A program made the translations under genes and the position numbers. A DNA stretch of 64,000 bases, taken from the NCBI GenBank assembly GCA_034440575.1, contig JAOTOL010001438.1, forward strand, positions 802,501-866,500, in the 5' to 3' direction. How positions within the stretch are numbered: the first letter of the stretch is position 1; the number at the start of each line of letters is the position of its first letter. The DNA is from Imbricaverruca yamaguchii. Its lineage: Eukaryota > Arthropoda > Thecostraca > Neoverrucidae. A model generated the notes under the pieces. The model saw only the letters and a list, made by a program, of their open reading frames with translations, did no database searches and was not told where the DNA came from. Positions 13,406 to 27,500 of this stretch are shown one piece after another.

Positions 13406-13600
13406 TGATCAATTATTAGCAAAATATGGTGGACTATGACACTTTCTCAACACTAAGCCAAAGCCATTCTCAAAGAAGTATCAAAACTGCTTCATGCATG
13501 TTCATGAAGTATGCATGCCTTGCTTCTAACAGCATCTTGTTTGCAAGTATGTACAATGCTTTTGCTCATAATGGATCATCATGCACAAGCAGCTCAGCAT
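13405..13600 (+). mobile_element. Dispersed repeat family A, decayed copy
   Basis: It starts GAGTGATCAATTATTAGCAA and GGTGGACTATGACACTTTC, followed by CATTCTCAAAGAAGTATCAA and TTCTAACAGCATCTTG, in the same order as the copy at 28950 but strongly diverged. Confidence 0.4.
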
Positions 13601-15869
13601 AATTGCTAATTCTCATCACTTTGGGGGTATTATTGCAGTTTAAGGTAACCATGAGACAAGTTTTATAGACATTTACCTGCACAAAACAAACAAAGGGATT
13701 ATGTTTGTTTGAGTTAGGTAAGATGAGGATTTTTTGTATGCTAGAAAACTTCAGTGCTTTTCACAGCTTTTTGTTAGAAACTTTTCTTGTTAAGTTTTTT
13801 TTTAAATTAAAAGCAGATCATGCTAGCTTTGCTTAGGTTAGGTTTTTTAAGTTGAAAAATTTTGATAATTTTTTCCTCTGTTCATAATTTTTTTTGTGTG
13901 CTTTTGCAGAAGAAATATGTGGTCATATCATGCTCAACATGTTCATGTACATTAAATTATAAATATAATTCCATGAATTCAGCAGTTGCCTTAAACTGCA
14001 AGTTTACCACTATATGTACTTATTCCAAAAATTAGGTATATTTAACATTTCTTCAAATAGTGTGCTTTTAATCATTTCCAGGGACTTAGTCAGGTCACTT
14101 CTTTTGACCTAATATGTCAAAATGTAAATTTAAGGTATGTTTTGGGCTCTCCGTGACTGGAGATTTCAAACACTGTTCTGCACTTCATCCAATCATACAC
14201 ATATTTGATGTTATATGGGCATTTTTCTCAACAGTTCAACTTCTGACCCACAAGGCAAAGGTGGAGTTGCTTGCCAGGGCAAATTATAAAGGGTATATAA
14301 AGATTATGAAGATTATTTTAAAGATGATACTATGTTTTCTACCAGAAACATTAATGTTTTTTTATTCTCTGAGGTGAAAACCTCAATAATTCCTTAACGA
14401 AAATGGCTTGTGTAGCTCTACCATACATGAATGCTCAAATGCATCATGCTCAGATACACCCATGTTTGCTGACTACAGCCTTGACAGATTCTCCCACAAG
14501 CCTATTATTACTGATTTTTGTCACAGGTGAATACTGATATCAAAAGATGTTTTACTTTTTACCAGTAAGGATCCTGCAATTAATTTGCCTAATCTTTTTT
14601 GGATATATTAGACATTCTATTTGCATGTCTAGGGGTGTATCACATATTATATACTCACACATGTATATGTTATAAAATGAAATAGTTCAAATTGGAGCTG
14701 CAAATGTCACAGGAAGTGTACACATGACACCATGCTGTCCGTAACAGCCACTGCACGTAGAGGGCATGTATTGTTAAATAAATAAATAAGCTGTCAGTTT
14801 TTAGCAGTTTTTATACCAGTTTTTACCGGTGAAAACTGACTGTCATGTCAAAAATATACTTTTCCCACTAAAATCTCCAATCCTGGCTGATTTGTTTCTA
14901 ACTATTACTATGCCAGGGAAGGTACAGTTTGAAGGGTACGTGACAAGGTAATGATCGCAATGTTTTTTTATGACGAGTAGTCTACAGTAAATTGGCGCAA
15001 GTTTTACGCATTCAATTGTTGGTTTTATGCACTGCATTTATTTGCTTGTTGATTAGCTCAGCATGGTACTAGAGTTATACACAATATGACCCAAGATGAC
15101 GAGTTCCGCGCGACATTAGAGCTATATGCAACACAGACCAAAATGATGAGCTAAGCATGGTCCTGAGGCGAGGTAAGCACAACCTAGGCCCACGCCTAAG
15201 ATGTGCCTAGCTCATTTTAGATTTAGCCCCTGTTCTTTGTCAAACATAGAGCAAAGGCCATGCTTCGAATAGCATGGGACAAGCTGAGCACGGGCAGGCC
15301 ACGTACGGCTCAATGATAAGTAAAGCACGGCCGCCGGTGGGTCCGAATAACAGTGGAGTCAGCTTTTGGTTCGTCAATGTCGACTCATAAGTCTAATAGA
15401 TTTGCTCTGCACTCTCTTCTAGCATACCCTTATCTCTTTCTGACAAAGGGCTCCATGCCTGTACATAGGATGCAGGCCCGTGGCCGTGTTGCATGTAGCT
15501 CTAATGTGCGGAGCTCGTCATGTTGTATCGTATTGTGCATAGCTCTAGTACCGTGCTGAGCTCGGTGTTGGGTTGTGCTGAGCTAATCAGTAAACTAATA
15601 ATTGTAATGCACAACATCACATACATCACCCATCACCCAACATCGCCCTGATGACCAATGTTGTATGAGAAAACAGGGCAATTGTTTAGGAAGAATGGGT
15701 TGGAAACTAACAATTTTCTAGATGTAATGTTGACATTTTGGGCATTTTTGATGTGAAAGACAACATTCTTCTCTATTGGAAACAGGCTCGACCTGGGGTC
15801 ATGCTGAGCTCTCCCCTGAACCGTACGTGGCTCACCCGTGAACCGGGCTTTGCCTGTCCCGTTTTTTTT

Positions 15870-16085
15870 TGCTTACCTCATGCCTAAGATGTGCTCAGTA
15901 CGCCTTAGGACTGTACTTAGCTCGCCCTCAGACCGCACTTAGCTTGCCTTCAGACCGCACGTAGTTCATCTGGCGCTGTGCTTGGTATAGACCTAGTGCC
16001 GTGCTTAGCCGGCCTGTGAGCCGCGCTGATTCCGCCCCTGAGCCGTGCTGAGCCCACCGCTTGGTCGTGCTGAGTCGGTATGCTG
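15870..16085 (+). repeat. Degenerate tandem repeat, about 28 bp
   Basis: Repeated GCACTTAGCTCGCCTTCAGA plus CCG with variants (GTGCTTAGCCGGCCTGTGAG, GTGCTGAGCCCACCGCT). Looser copies extend back to about 15100. Confidence 0.55.
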
Positions 16086-17833
16086 CCCTCTGGCCGTCGC
16101 TGCACCCCGACTGGGCCATCTTACCGTGCAGTCGCTGATGTCACTAGACGTCACCGCGCCTTTGCGGGAGAACAGCCGGACGCGCCGTGTTTATCGGACG
16201 TGGCTGTTGTCGGCCATCTCAGGTTGCTACTTAGTGTTTTCTGGGTGCAGTGCTGTCTGTCTGGACCGCGTGACCAGGGGCGGTGGTGTGCACTGGTGCG
16301 CGATGTATCGTGGCTGGGCAATTATAACCGATACAGATGCGCCGTTATACCCAAATAACGTTAGTGTAACATGGCAGGTTAGTTGATTACTTGGACATCA
16401 GGGTGTATCACTTACGGTGGCCATGTAGGTCCCTTGGTAGTATGTCGGAAATTGCAGCTGCAGTGCCAGTTCCCGTGGTGGCAGCTGCAACCTTTCAACC
16501 ATCCACGCTATATATGCACAATCGCAACATCAACGTTTCTCACCTTGCATGCTAAAGGCGCTGCTGAAGTTGGTACTTGCAGCACCAATCTTATTGGCAA
16601 CCCTGCACCCTTAGAAATGTGCATATATTATTCTGTGACACGTACTGTGTTCTGCTGCTGGATATTTGGAATGCGCAATGTGTATTGAGAGTGCCACTAC
16701 CGTTCAGTATGCGCAGGTGAATCCCGTGCTCTGGGTATGATCATGGCGGCTTATCAATGCTAGTTTTGCACTAGGATATCACAACTAATGATTATTCCTC
16801 AAGAGATAATGAAAGGCCGAGAGTTTTAAGTGACCATGTGGTGAACATTGATGTCAGCTGGATAATTTCATTTCATTTTCTGGAAGTCACTCCAGAGCCC
16901 AAGTAACCAAACAACCAATAAGCAAATTGTTGAAAGGTGAATGAACTTGACCTGCAAAGTGTGTGTGTGTATGCATGTATGTCTGTGTTGCATTGGAAGT
17001 TCTCTAGTGAGATGGCGGTTGTGGATTCACGGCATTTACGCTTATCACAGCATGGACCAGATCAGAACAGGAATCGAAGCTATTGGTGGCAGATAAGATA
17101 TGCACGTTAGGATGCAAGACATGTCGCCTCTAAAACGAGAACACTACAGGACACGTAGTGCATGTATTGTGCTCCAAGACTATTGAGAAAGTTCTTAAAA
17201 GGTGACAGCAAGGCGTTTCCGGCGATCACAGTTAGAAGATGGTTCCAAAGTATGAACACATGGAAATATACATGGAAAAATTGTTACACTATAAACGAGT
17301 AGAAATATGGATATTATCAGTTTTAGTCGTGCCATAAAATAACTAAGAGTGGACAATGATTACTGACGCGCGATGGGTGTTGGAACTTTCCTCCTGGGTG
17401 CTGTCTCGTGCCCAACTCGGGACACTTCGGGACACCGATGTGTGGTATGGTAGCCGCGTACAGGGTCGCTACGCGGGTCATACATGGATAACATGTGGGA
17501 CGAATCTTTCAGTTGTGGAGACGGACAAGCCGCCGTTGCTCGCTGGTACAGAATTCAGTAAGCTGTGCTCCCCTCCAGAAAAGGCGATTTGGAAAGTATC
17601 AGATGAAGGGTTCCACGTTGTTCAGATAATTTGCGTGGTCACTTCATCATCAAGGCTCCGGACGACATTTTCGGAGTGCACGTCGCCTCGTGTTGTGTTC
17701 GCAATCACGTGTTATTGGTGATGAACATGTCCGTGCTAGGAAGCGTCAGCCAGTGGTAACCACTCGATCCACACGAGCACTCGACCTGATATCGCTCTTA
17801 GTGGCATATGGATGGAAGCCTGGAATGAATGTG

Positions 17834-17968
17834 CGCTAAATCATCACGCTTTGGTCGAAGCGCCCTTAAACTCAAATAACTAACGAAGCCTGGAGTGGAT
17901 TGTGTTAGCTAGTTAGTTAGTTATTTGGGCTTCAGGGCGCATCGACCATGCTGAGCATATAGCGCCCA
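17834..17968. repeat. Inverted pair of TAAC-tailed motifs
   Basis: A plus-strand copy (GGTCGAAGCGCCCTTAAACT, CAAATAACTAAC) is followed after about 20 bases by a minus-strand copy (GTTAGTTAGTTATTTGGGCT, TCAGGGCGCATCGACC). Their tails face each other, so the pair can fold into a hairpin. Confidence 0.65.
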
Positions 17969-18199
17969 TGGAATGTCATGTGCAACTCAACTAGCGCATT
18001 CCGACGAGTGGCCAGTGTGGTTTTCGGTGTGGTCCTTATACACCGACAACACACCTCTCGTCGCAGGCCAGGTCAGACAGACCACCACTGTCACCATGGC
18101 GACACGACGAAGGGCAAGTCAGAGCGACCATGCATGACCTTGACACAGCACACCTCCAGCGGGACACAAAGGAAAGCAGCGGCGCTGACTAGTTCTTGC

Positions 18200-18700
18200 G
18201 ATCGCGACTCAACACGGGGAAAACCGCGCTACGGTGCTCGGCGAGGTTGTTCGACTATCTTACCGCAGAGTTGAAGCTTGACTATAGCGCACATCGAGAC
18301 CGACATGAACCTACGTGGGCGGATATCAGGCGAGCAACGATTTCGTCCCGGTGATCTGTACCCGCCCAGTGTCTCACTGATAGGTCGACTGGTTGTGTCT
18401 GCTGACTGGCTGACGGCTGACGGCTGACGGCTGACGGCCGACGGCTGACTGGCTGACGGCTGACACCGCCACGGTCGAGCACGCCGCCGGCACGTGCGTG
18501 GCCGGACGCGCCGACGCGCCGCCAGTTTGCGGCGGCTCCTTCCGGGCCGAACCAGCCACTCTCGACGAACTGGACTGGGCACCACGTAACGGGCTGGCCG
18601 CCACGTAACTGGAGACACTCGGAGGCCATCTGGAACGTTGACATCACCAGGGCACGGCGCGGACGACGTCCCAGCAATGCAATCGCACTTGTCCCGTGCT
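18200..18700. promoter_or_regulatory. CpG-dense GC-rich stretch, candidate XPR1 promoter or first exon
   Basis: About 500 bases are unusually rich in CG dinucleotides compared with flanks, about 2.8 kb before the ATG of XPR1. Exon 1 has a splice acceptor before its ATG, so a noncoding first exon upstream is expected and this is one possible place. There is no TATA box or initiator that I would call. Other GC-rich patches (1-1100, 4500-5870) are similar, so support is weak. Confidence 0.15.
18402..18466 (+). repeat. Short GGCTGAC tandem repeat
   Basis: Eight or so direct copies of GGCTGAC with C or T spacers, within the GC-rich patch. Confidence 0.8.
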
Positions 18701-21487
18701 GTAACCTCGTTCACCGTATCTGTAAATGTGTTTTTCAGAGTGGAAGGTTCCTTCTGCGTTCCCGTCGATAGTTCGTGGATCGGAGCAAATTAGAACTGTG
18801 GATCCATTTTGATTACTGGCGTTCACAGACTCAAAATGGCCAATGTTGTTACTTCGCCTTAAAACCATAACATCAATCAGTCATTTAGTACTGCTGCAAT
18901 AGTTGGCAGTATTATGCGACACCGACAACTACTGACACTCCTTGGCGATTGGTACGACCCGAGGTTGATATTACTCTTATCAGCAATACTTCAGCATGAC
19001 GCCTTCATTCAGATGTATCGCTCCCACGCATATACCACGCAGCACACCATTTTCGTACCAAGCTTGCAGACTGGTACATTTTTTGGACGTCTATCTGCGA
19101 TGCGTGTAGTAAATGGAGGAACAGAAGAAAAAGTAGAATGCAGGCTCAGATTTTCTGACTGATCGTGGAGGGACACGGGGGCTGGCTGTGCATTCGTATG
19201 TCAGGATGATTTTCTCACCTTCCGCCTACCGACCCCGGCATATGTATACGCGTACGACTGTATACGATTGACGAACTATAATGGCTGCTTCGTTGAGACG
19301 TTTGACGAAGTATCATTTGCTGTGTTCACCGACTCTTGGCAGCGTTTTACCATCGACCAAGTTCTTCCCATGTCACCCGTTGTTGCGAGCAGGGGCACAG
19401 CCAGCTTTCGTAAGGGGCCGAGCAAAAATAAAGCGGTTAACTGTATCCCTTTTGTGATGTGATCTGTATTTGTGTAAAGGAAAGCTCTGGACATATTGAC
19501 ATACATATACCGGAGACAAAGGGGTGAAAATGGTAAAATTTTCCGGACCTAACTGCTTCTATGGTTCGCATCCCATTCTGACATATATTGCTGCATTATA
19601 CAGCTAATGCAAACAAATATGTTTGGCTGAAATGATGAAGAAAAAAGGAGATCAAGCATCATAGGCGTGTTCGGGCCGTATTAAATTGGAACATTGTTTT
19701 ACGCTGTTTTCTTTGCTTATCATGCCTCCAATTCTGAACTTAGTTATGTCATGAGCGATAATAATGACCCCAGAGGCACGAAACGTGTCGATAGCGTGTT
19801 TTCGCAACGGTGGAATCGGGGAACCGAACAATGGAGGAAATTTATGTACATAGTGTTGCCAAATATCCACTTTATCGCGCGTTTTACGACATTCTGCCAT
19901 GCCCACTTGACGCGTCCAGATGGGATCCTCCGTCACCGGCAGTCCTCCGTACAGCTACACTGTCAGCGGGTCAGGCCACCGCCGGAGGCTCACTCTCGGT
20001 CACGTGGCCTCTGGGTGGGTCTGGACAGGCGAAGCTGTGCTGCGTCCGGTCACTGGTGTTGGCCCGGCCGAGCATAAACAGTCTGCCATCCCATGCGGCT
20101 GTGGGCGCAAAACAGTACGGTTGACCTCCAGTTCTCTTGTTTTGCAAACGCTCGAGGAAAACTGTCAATTTTTCCGCCGGCTGCAGCATTTAACCCCGAC
20201 TGGTGTCGGCTACTCCTGACCAAGCGGATAGTTTGTCAGTCACCACGTATGCTAATATAATTTGGCAATGTAGAATGTACAAAGGAATGCTTTATAATCT
20301 GGCACAACCAGGCATTGTATAAATTTTCTGAGTAAGATCGGGGATAAGTCCGAAGTCCATCCGCGAGTAGACAATTATCAGTAGTAATGCTTGGCTGGTA
20401 ACCGTAGTATCTCGAGCTCGAATTTCACCGCTTTAGGATTTCGACTCTGCCGTGATTTTTCGACGTGAAGGAATGTAGACTTGATCTATGCAGCCACATG
20501 CGGCGTAATATAATCCGAGGTTCCCTTTTAAACTCATTGGATGTGCCCACGAAGCGATGCTGCCTTTGAAGTTCAAGGTAGCATTAGTTCGGTATTGTTG
20601 ATTCCGCACGTTCTTCATGCTTATCACATCTAACATTCTGCATCACATGTAAATTTAATGTGTGATGTGTGCTGATAACGCGAACCTGTACCGTCGCGTC
20701 AACTCTGACCCGGACATGTGCAGGCTATTCGTCTGGCATCGGCAGGCTCCTGCGACAGGCGTACCGGTCCCGTACGTCACACTTGAAGCTCAACTTACGA
20801 AGTGCAGCGCTATTCCACTCACGTTGTGGAAAACACGGACCATGCACGCTTACGTTCTAACTGACTTAGTGGAGCGCCGTGCCGAAATCAGAGCCATGGG
20901 AGTCGACAGTGTCCGAAGCACGGCGCTTGTGGGGATTAGTGATGTGTAGTCGACTGAGCAGCATGCAAGATACCCGTACAAACCGCTGCCCACTGTTTTT
21001 ACACTCATATCCGTTCCACACTGGTATTTCGTGCCGTTGTATGGCCCGGTCCAGCGGCGTCACATTTCCGTTTCCATTCACAAGTTTCCGGAGCGTGTGC
21101 AGCTTGGGGTCTTAAAATTGCTCACTCTCTACCCGTATCGCGATGCAGACGACTTTGACTACGACCACATGCACCACAGAACATGGTGCGTTCTCAATCA
21201 GGGGCCGCTTCTAAAAGCACATTGTGTTTGTATGTTAGTTGTTTCATTGCAAGAATGATGGCTCGGACTTGCAATGAAAGTCCGATGAGTCTATCCAGTT
21301 GTTTGGTATGTCTTCTGACACCACCCAGAGGCGTTGCCCGCCATGCGGAATCACTTTCTAGCCTCTGGTAGTGACGTTCTAAAGTCCCCCGTGTGAAGTG
21401 ATGATACCCTCTTTTGTCGGAAGTCTTTAGTTGAATCAGAAGCTGCAGCACCATATAAATATTGAGAACGTTTTACTCTCATTTCAG

Positions 21488-21584
21488 CTCACCCCGTGTA
21501 TTGTGATCGAGGAAAATGAAGTTTGCTGAGCACCTGTCGGCGCATATTACTCCAGAATGGAGAACTCAGTACATCCAGTACGAG
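21488..21584 (+). CDS. XPR1: XPR1 exon 1 (short 5' UTR plus first 23 codons of SPX)
   Basis: The ATG at 21516 opens [15 protein letters not shown], nearly identical to the vertebrate N-terminus, including K2 of the SPX ligand pocket. The exon ends at a strong donor (GAG/GTGAGT) after codon 23, phase 0. A good 3' splice site (ctctcatttcag) ends at 21487, 28 bases before the ATG. A noncoding first exon therefore probably lies upstream; I could not locate it. The coding part is 21516-21584. Confidence 0.95.
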
Positions 21585-24500
21585 GTGAGTCGCTCATTCG
21601 TAGTCCCTATTTCCTCAGAGACGATCTCTAGTAAATTGTGAGTCGCGTATTATTAGGTGCATGGTATTAAATACTTTTCGATGGATGTGTTGGTGTCATA
21701 TACAACTACTTTGAAATAGCTCCATGTCGGTGATGAATTTGGCCGTAATAGCGACACGCGAGCGAATGAGACCATTCTGTGTCCGTCCGGAGGCGTCCGT
21801 GCGCATGTTTCCGTCACTAAACTGGCTGTTCCAAGTGTTTAGAACCCACTGCGAGCAATCTGAACCCAGCTGAAGGGCAGTTGCCATGGCTGTGCGCTGC
21901 ATAACCTCGCTGTCATTGTATTTTACGGCCAGGTAATCAATGAACTTCAAAAGCTAGAACGTCCTGTTGCTATGCCTGATAACACCGAGATACATAACTG
22001 TCCTTCAGGTATTCCACCTAAGCATGGGGTTTGTCGTAAGAAGCGCGATTTGTATTGTACGGTACGACACAAATGCTCGTTAATGTCGTATGAGCATGCA
22101 CGTATACTCATGAACGTCAATGTGCGTGTATGTTTGTGCTTGTGTAGGCTTATGCTGCGAGTGTTACTCCACTTGCATGCCGTGTGTCAGTATGTTTGTT
22201 GTGAGGCGACTGTGCCGTGTGTGTCGGTGTGATGCATGCTGTGACGTGATTGTGCCGTGCATCGGTGTGCTAGTTGTTGTGACTCGATTGTGCTGCGTTG
22301 ATGTATGTTGTACTGCGATTACGTGGAGACCAACACTTACCCATCCCGTCTCTTCAACCGCCCTCCCCCTCAGGTTGTCGCGGATAGCGGACGAACGGCG
22401 CGCGGTAGCGCGCCCAAATTTGGCATGTTGATTCCAAATTTTTAGTTCAGGTCATCTAGGGTCAACGAGTTAGTCAAGGTCAAGTGGGGTCACCTCCAAA
22501 AAAGTTAAACCGGTCGTCACGCTTTAACGGATACAGATATTTTAATGAAACTTCCAGCGTTTGCTTATCTTTACATATGCAACAAAACGCACGAGTTGAA
22601 TCTTTCACTTTTTTCGTTTTTGACTGCATACAAATTTTGCGTATTTGCCGTATTGCAGTTGAAATGCAGGATTCTGGCTAAAGTAAGCATTTTTTATTAG
22701 CGCAAGTTGACTTCCAACAACGTTTCTCGGTCTGCTCTACCCATTGGAAAAGGAGAATTAAAGACAACTTGAAAACTCAAAATTTTGAAGAAAAAAAATT
22801 ATGGGTAGAAAAAAAATTGTAGGCCTGGTCGATTTCGTTGTCTTTTCTCATTCCAAATAAATTTTGTTTTTCATATATCCCCCAAAATGAATTCCCCAGA
22901 GTTAAAAAAAAATAATGTAAGTCATGAAAAGTCTTGAAAAGCGCCCCTGGTGACGTCAGTTTTGAGGGAATTTTTATGTGGGGGATGGACCCGGACCCTA
23001 CTCGTCGAGCGCTTTCCGATGACACCTCTTTCGTTTTCGTGCGATGCTTAGTTTGGATTTTATTGGGTCTTCAACCGCCCCCCCCCGAGACTGGGTGTGA
23101 GGATTTGACCAGAAAGACGGCGCGGATTAATGGAAGTTGGTTCTGATCTCCTGAAACGTAATTTTGAATTCCTGAATTGACGTTCATGAAATATGACTGC
23201 ATGCAACTACATATAGTGAATCACATTTTACACCACTCAATGTTGACATTAATGAGGACGTTTTTCTACCAAATGCTACTTTTCTCCTTTCGTCATTTTT
23301 AGGTGTAATATTGTTGGCGTATGTTGACGTTATAGCTGGTTTTAACATCGTGGGCTCTTACCCTCCACCCCATGAGAAATGGATTTCAGCACAGGTGCGA
23401 GCTATGCGTTATGACGTGATGCTCCTGTGGATGTCTTTTTGCTCATTTTGCAGTAACTGTTCTTGCAACACTTAGATTGTCAGCTGACTACCGCCAAATT
23501 TGATGATGGTAGGGTGAATAATCATTTCTCAAGGTAGTTAAGCTTAGGTTGACGCCAAGTGTAAAGTTGGCCTTCATTGACATGGAAAATAGAAATAGAG
23601 CAAGACTTTCATGAAGTGTTCTTTTGTTCTTTCCATTTTCGCTGTCAGTGAAGGCCAACTTTATGGTTAGCTTCCACTCTATTTTCACCGCCATATCAGG
23701 GAAGTAATGCCATTTCTCAAAGAACTAAATGCTCACGGTGTTCGAATTCAAGAATTGGAGTGAAAAATGGCACAGGAGAGACAAATACTAGCATCTCTTC
23801 TTTGCTTTGCATTTGCTTCTCCAACGACGTGTTGCGATGGCTCCATGTATGCCCATGCCGCAATAGAGGAGTGGATGGATGGATGGAATTAATTTCACAA
23901 GTAGGGCCTTTGCCTCTTTCTGAGCACTTCGGAACTGAAATGCATTCCGAAGTTTTTAGTCTGGTGTGTATGACTTCTAACTTTTATTTGCACTTGACGG
24001 TAAAAATTGGAGATTTGTATTGACGTCCGACTCCGAACCGAAGCAGAGTTTGGACACATTGTGAATAGACCTGGAGATAGAAACACCGGAATATGCTTCC
24101 ACCACGAGGCGGATATTCGTCAGGGGTTCACCAGCGCGCTTATTGAAAGTATGTGTGTGAATCTCCGTCAGAAAGCGGTCCGTCTTATGTAGCGAATGCT
24201 TGCGATGTCGAGGGCTGGTGCTGGAGATGCTAGGAGCCGTCAGGGTATCAGTATTCCTGCAGCATCTTTCGCGTGCTACCATGGGCGTTAAATGACCATC
24301 GATGCGGCCTACAGGTCCAATAATTAATCGCGAGTCACTCTCGTACTCAAAAGTCCAACTCTTCGTTCGCTTCAACTCAACATCTCTTCGTTCGCTTCAA
24401 CTCAACATCTCTTCGTTCGCTTCAACTCAAGAATTTCACCGTGATTGGAAACGTGCATGTCTACAATCATATCGTTTCATGCGATTTGATGAAAAAGAGC

Positions 24501-27500
24501 TTGAACAAATAATGGGTGCTACCTGGTCAGATTTGGGAAGCGCGCCTTAACACTAACAGAAATAACGAATGAACAGTAAGCCGCTGTTTACTTAGCCCAA
24601 TGGAAATGGTTCGTGTATGTGTGCTCCGTTTCTTCATTGCGTAGGGCCGATCTTCCTCAGTGGAGCCAGCTGCAAGCTCTGAGCGTGCCGTCCGGTTAGG
24701 CGTGGGCCCCCCGTACGGAGTTTAGGTCATGTTGCTGGCGGTCAATGCGTATGCATTTGACGCAGTCGACATTGTGGATGTCCACTGCCTCGGAGTACCA
24801 TTGCGTGTGACTTATGCGCATTCCTGTCTGTTGCAAGACAGCTACATTTGCACGTTGTAAATCAGGATACTAATCTATGTTTAACGAATCGATACCGACA
24901 GCGCAATTGATGGCCATGAATAGTATTAATGTCGTATTGTGATGGCATCACTGGGACATTTATGTATGAATCGGATCCTCGTGATTTCAATGCTATCTCA
25001 GGTCCCGTCAAGAACTGTGATTTGTGATGCAACATTTACCATGGACACTTTCTACATATATAAATTAATTGCTGCATAACCACTGCAGTCGATGCGCCCC
25101 TAAACCTCCAACGAATAGAGAAATTATTGTTAATGTCTAACGTTGGATTGCAGAGGGGTTTACCACCATTTTTGCTCCAGATTCCACCATGGTACACACT
25201 TCACCGATCAAGCCCGTGCAAGCCCCTCAATATCTCGGCAGCACCTGGTACCTCAGGGTTTCAGCCGGCGTATAATGTAATCAGCGGGGCTACACGAGCG
25301 TACTCGGATCACAGGGCTGGACGGTGCTGGGCGGCGCGGGCGTCCTGCAGTGACCACCCTCCGAGGATATGCAAACGTGATCAGACCACTGGACTGGTGG
25401 TGGGCTGTGCGGGCGTTCTGCATATCTCTCGGAGCTGGTCCGTCTTCAGTTCGTGTATATGACCATAAAGCTCCGACGCGCGATAGTGGTTCGTTGTTGG
25501 CTGTCTGAGTCGCCGCCTTTGCACTGGGCGGCGACTGGGACTGCCCCGTGCAACAGTTTGACATGCGCATCTGTTTTGGCCCGGACACCTCTTCATCTCT
25601 GACTGCGCGCTCTGCCGACACCAAACTTGGTGGGTGAGTGACACATTGTCGAGGCTGTCCGAATACGCGCCTTTTATGGGTGGGGGTGGTGATACTTGCG
25701 CATGCGTAGAATTAACACCCCTTTCGAGCAGGGGCCATGCTGATGTGCTAGATTTCAAACGGTATGTGCTGCCATACTTGGTTGATAGGCGCAAAACTAT
25801 CGGTCACTTCATCACTAGCGGCTGCTTGAAAACTATCCAGCTCGGCGTCCCTAGCCGCGGCTTGGTCAGGGGCACTCAAGAATTTCGAAGTGTGCATTGA
25901 GACCTGACTCACCACAGACAGGTCTGTGGTGAGTCAGGTCACCACAGACATGTCTGTGGTGAGTCACGTGCTGATAGGGCTTTCCAAGCACGCGATATGT
26001 ATTGGGGCTAGTGCCGATGTGTGCACATGTTCAACATCACCTGCATGGCCAGGTCAGGTGTACCTAGAATATCACAGCTGTGAAACTGGATGAAAACACG
26101 CCGCGAGAGCCAGCGACGATTGGGAATCTGAAGCCTGATACGGTGCGAGGTGTCATGATCAGGTGTGAGGTGTCCTGATCAGGTGTGAGATGTCATGATC
26201 AGGTGTGAGGTGTCCTGCGCGAGGTGTCGTGATCAGGTGTGCGCATGTCCTTTTGTCGGACACGTCATGTTGAGCGGTGCTTGCTACTACCTCCCACCAC
26301 CAGCCGTGGCATCTGGGGTCCATCACGCGCGGTATCCGATTCTGCTCCGTGTATTTTGGTGGGTGCAAGCTGCGCATGTGCTCGTGTTTTCCCCTCCCGT
26401 ATCATGTATTCCTTGTCAGGGTAATTGCGGTGTTTCACGTTCCCACAGGGAAGCGGTGTTGCACCATCTGAATCTTTTGTTGGCCTGAGCTGAAGGCCGA
26501 ACTTCTCGTGATTGGCTACAGCACTCGGAGCAAAGGGACGAAAGGGGGGGCGGGTCAGTGGGGAGCTGCCCCCACTTCTGAATTGATCTTAACATTATCC
26601 CTATGTGCACTGCATGAGAAGAAGCGACTTCAAAATATGTTGTGTGGCCGCGCCTGTGAGATGTTTTCTACGTAGTCCGTCTCCTGGACTTGCCAGAGCA
26701 TCTGCGTACCCGCAAGCCGGTGTATCACCGTTACTGCGTCACTGCTCTCTTAGACGTGTGCTGACAATTAAATGCTAAAGTTGTTAAAACTGCCATATCC
26801 CCTGGCCTGCAGATTAGTCGTCCATTTTGTGGAAACGTAAGTTCCGCTTTATAGCACATGGCACACCAGCATAATTGGAGTGATAGTTGCTTTCTCACTT
26901 ATCTCCGAGTTCGCTAGTGAGTGAGTAAACTACAAAGCCACATTCACTGGGACGTTACTATTGCGTGCTAGTTAAGCATGTGTGATAATTGTATTCCCCT
27001 TCCAAATACTTCTGCATCCTTATCACTGGAATAGCTACACCGCCCCGACTTGTATTTAACGGGCGTGTTGCAGGGAAACAAAATCATTCCTGTTTGCGCA
27101 GAGAAGATGGGAATGATGGGCGGGCGACAGACCGCGTACCTCATGCGCATCAGTTCCGCATCACTCCATTTTTAAGGCCCTACCAGCGCCGTATCAGCAG
27201 CATACCTGTGCATTGCTACTTGGTTGCTGGTATAATGTACAGCTCCATCCTACACCGTTCAGAGTCATAGTGAATCAGCTCATATTCATCAACGTTTAGC
27301 CAACACATATGTTGCAATATGATATAGACGACGCAGGCACCACCGGTAGCATGTGACATATGGTGTGGTCATACCGTACGTGACCAGTGTGGCTCTGTCG
27401 CGGGAGATTAAGACGGTGTCGCAGGCGACAATGTGAGTGTGTGGGTTAAAAACTGTTGCGGGAATTAAGACACTGTTGAGTGAGTGTGGTGTGTCGCAGG

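Larger units (their letters stand above)
11200..14900. other. AT-rich, CpG-poor block
   Basis: Composition changes near 11200 and back near 14900. CG dinucleotides become rare and T and A dominate. The block holds decayed copies of repeats that are intact elsewhere (12700, 13235, 13405) and one intact TAAC-tailed motif (12145). No coding exon was found. Confidence 0.6.
16086..21487. other. No coding exon seen upstream of XPR1
   Basis: Apart from the inverted TAAC pair (17834), the GC-rich patch at 18200 and a short GGCTGAC repeat, nothing is recognised. Frames of about 100-125 codons at 17356, 19694 and 19810 have no visible domain. The noncoding first exon of XPR1 may lie here. Confidence 0.5.
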
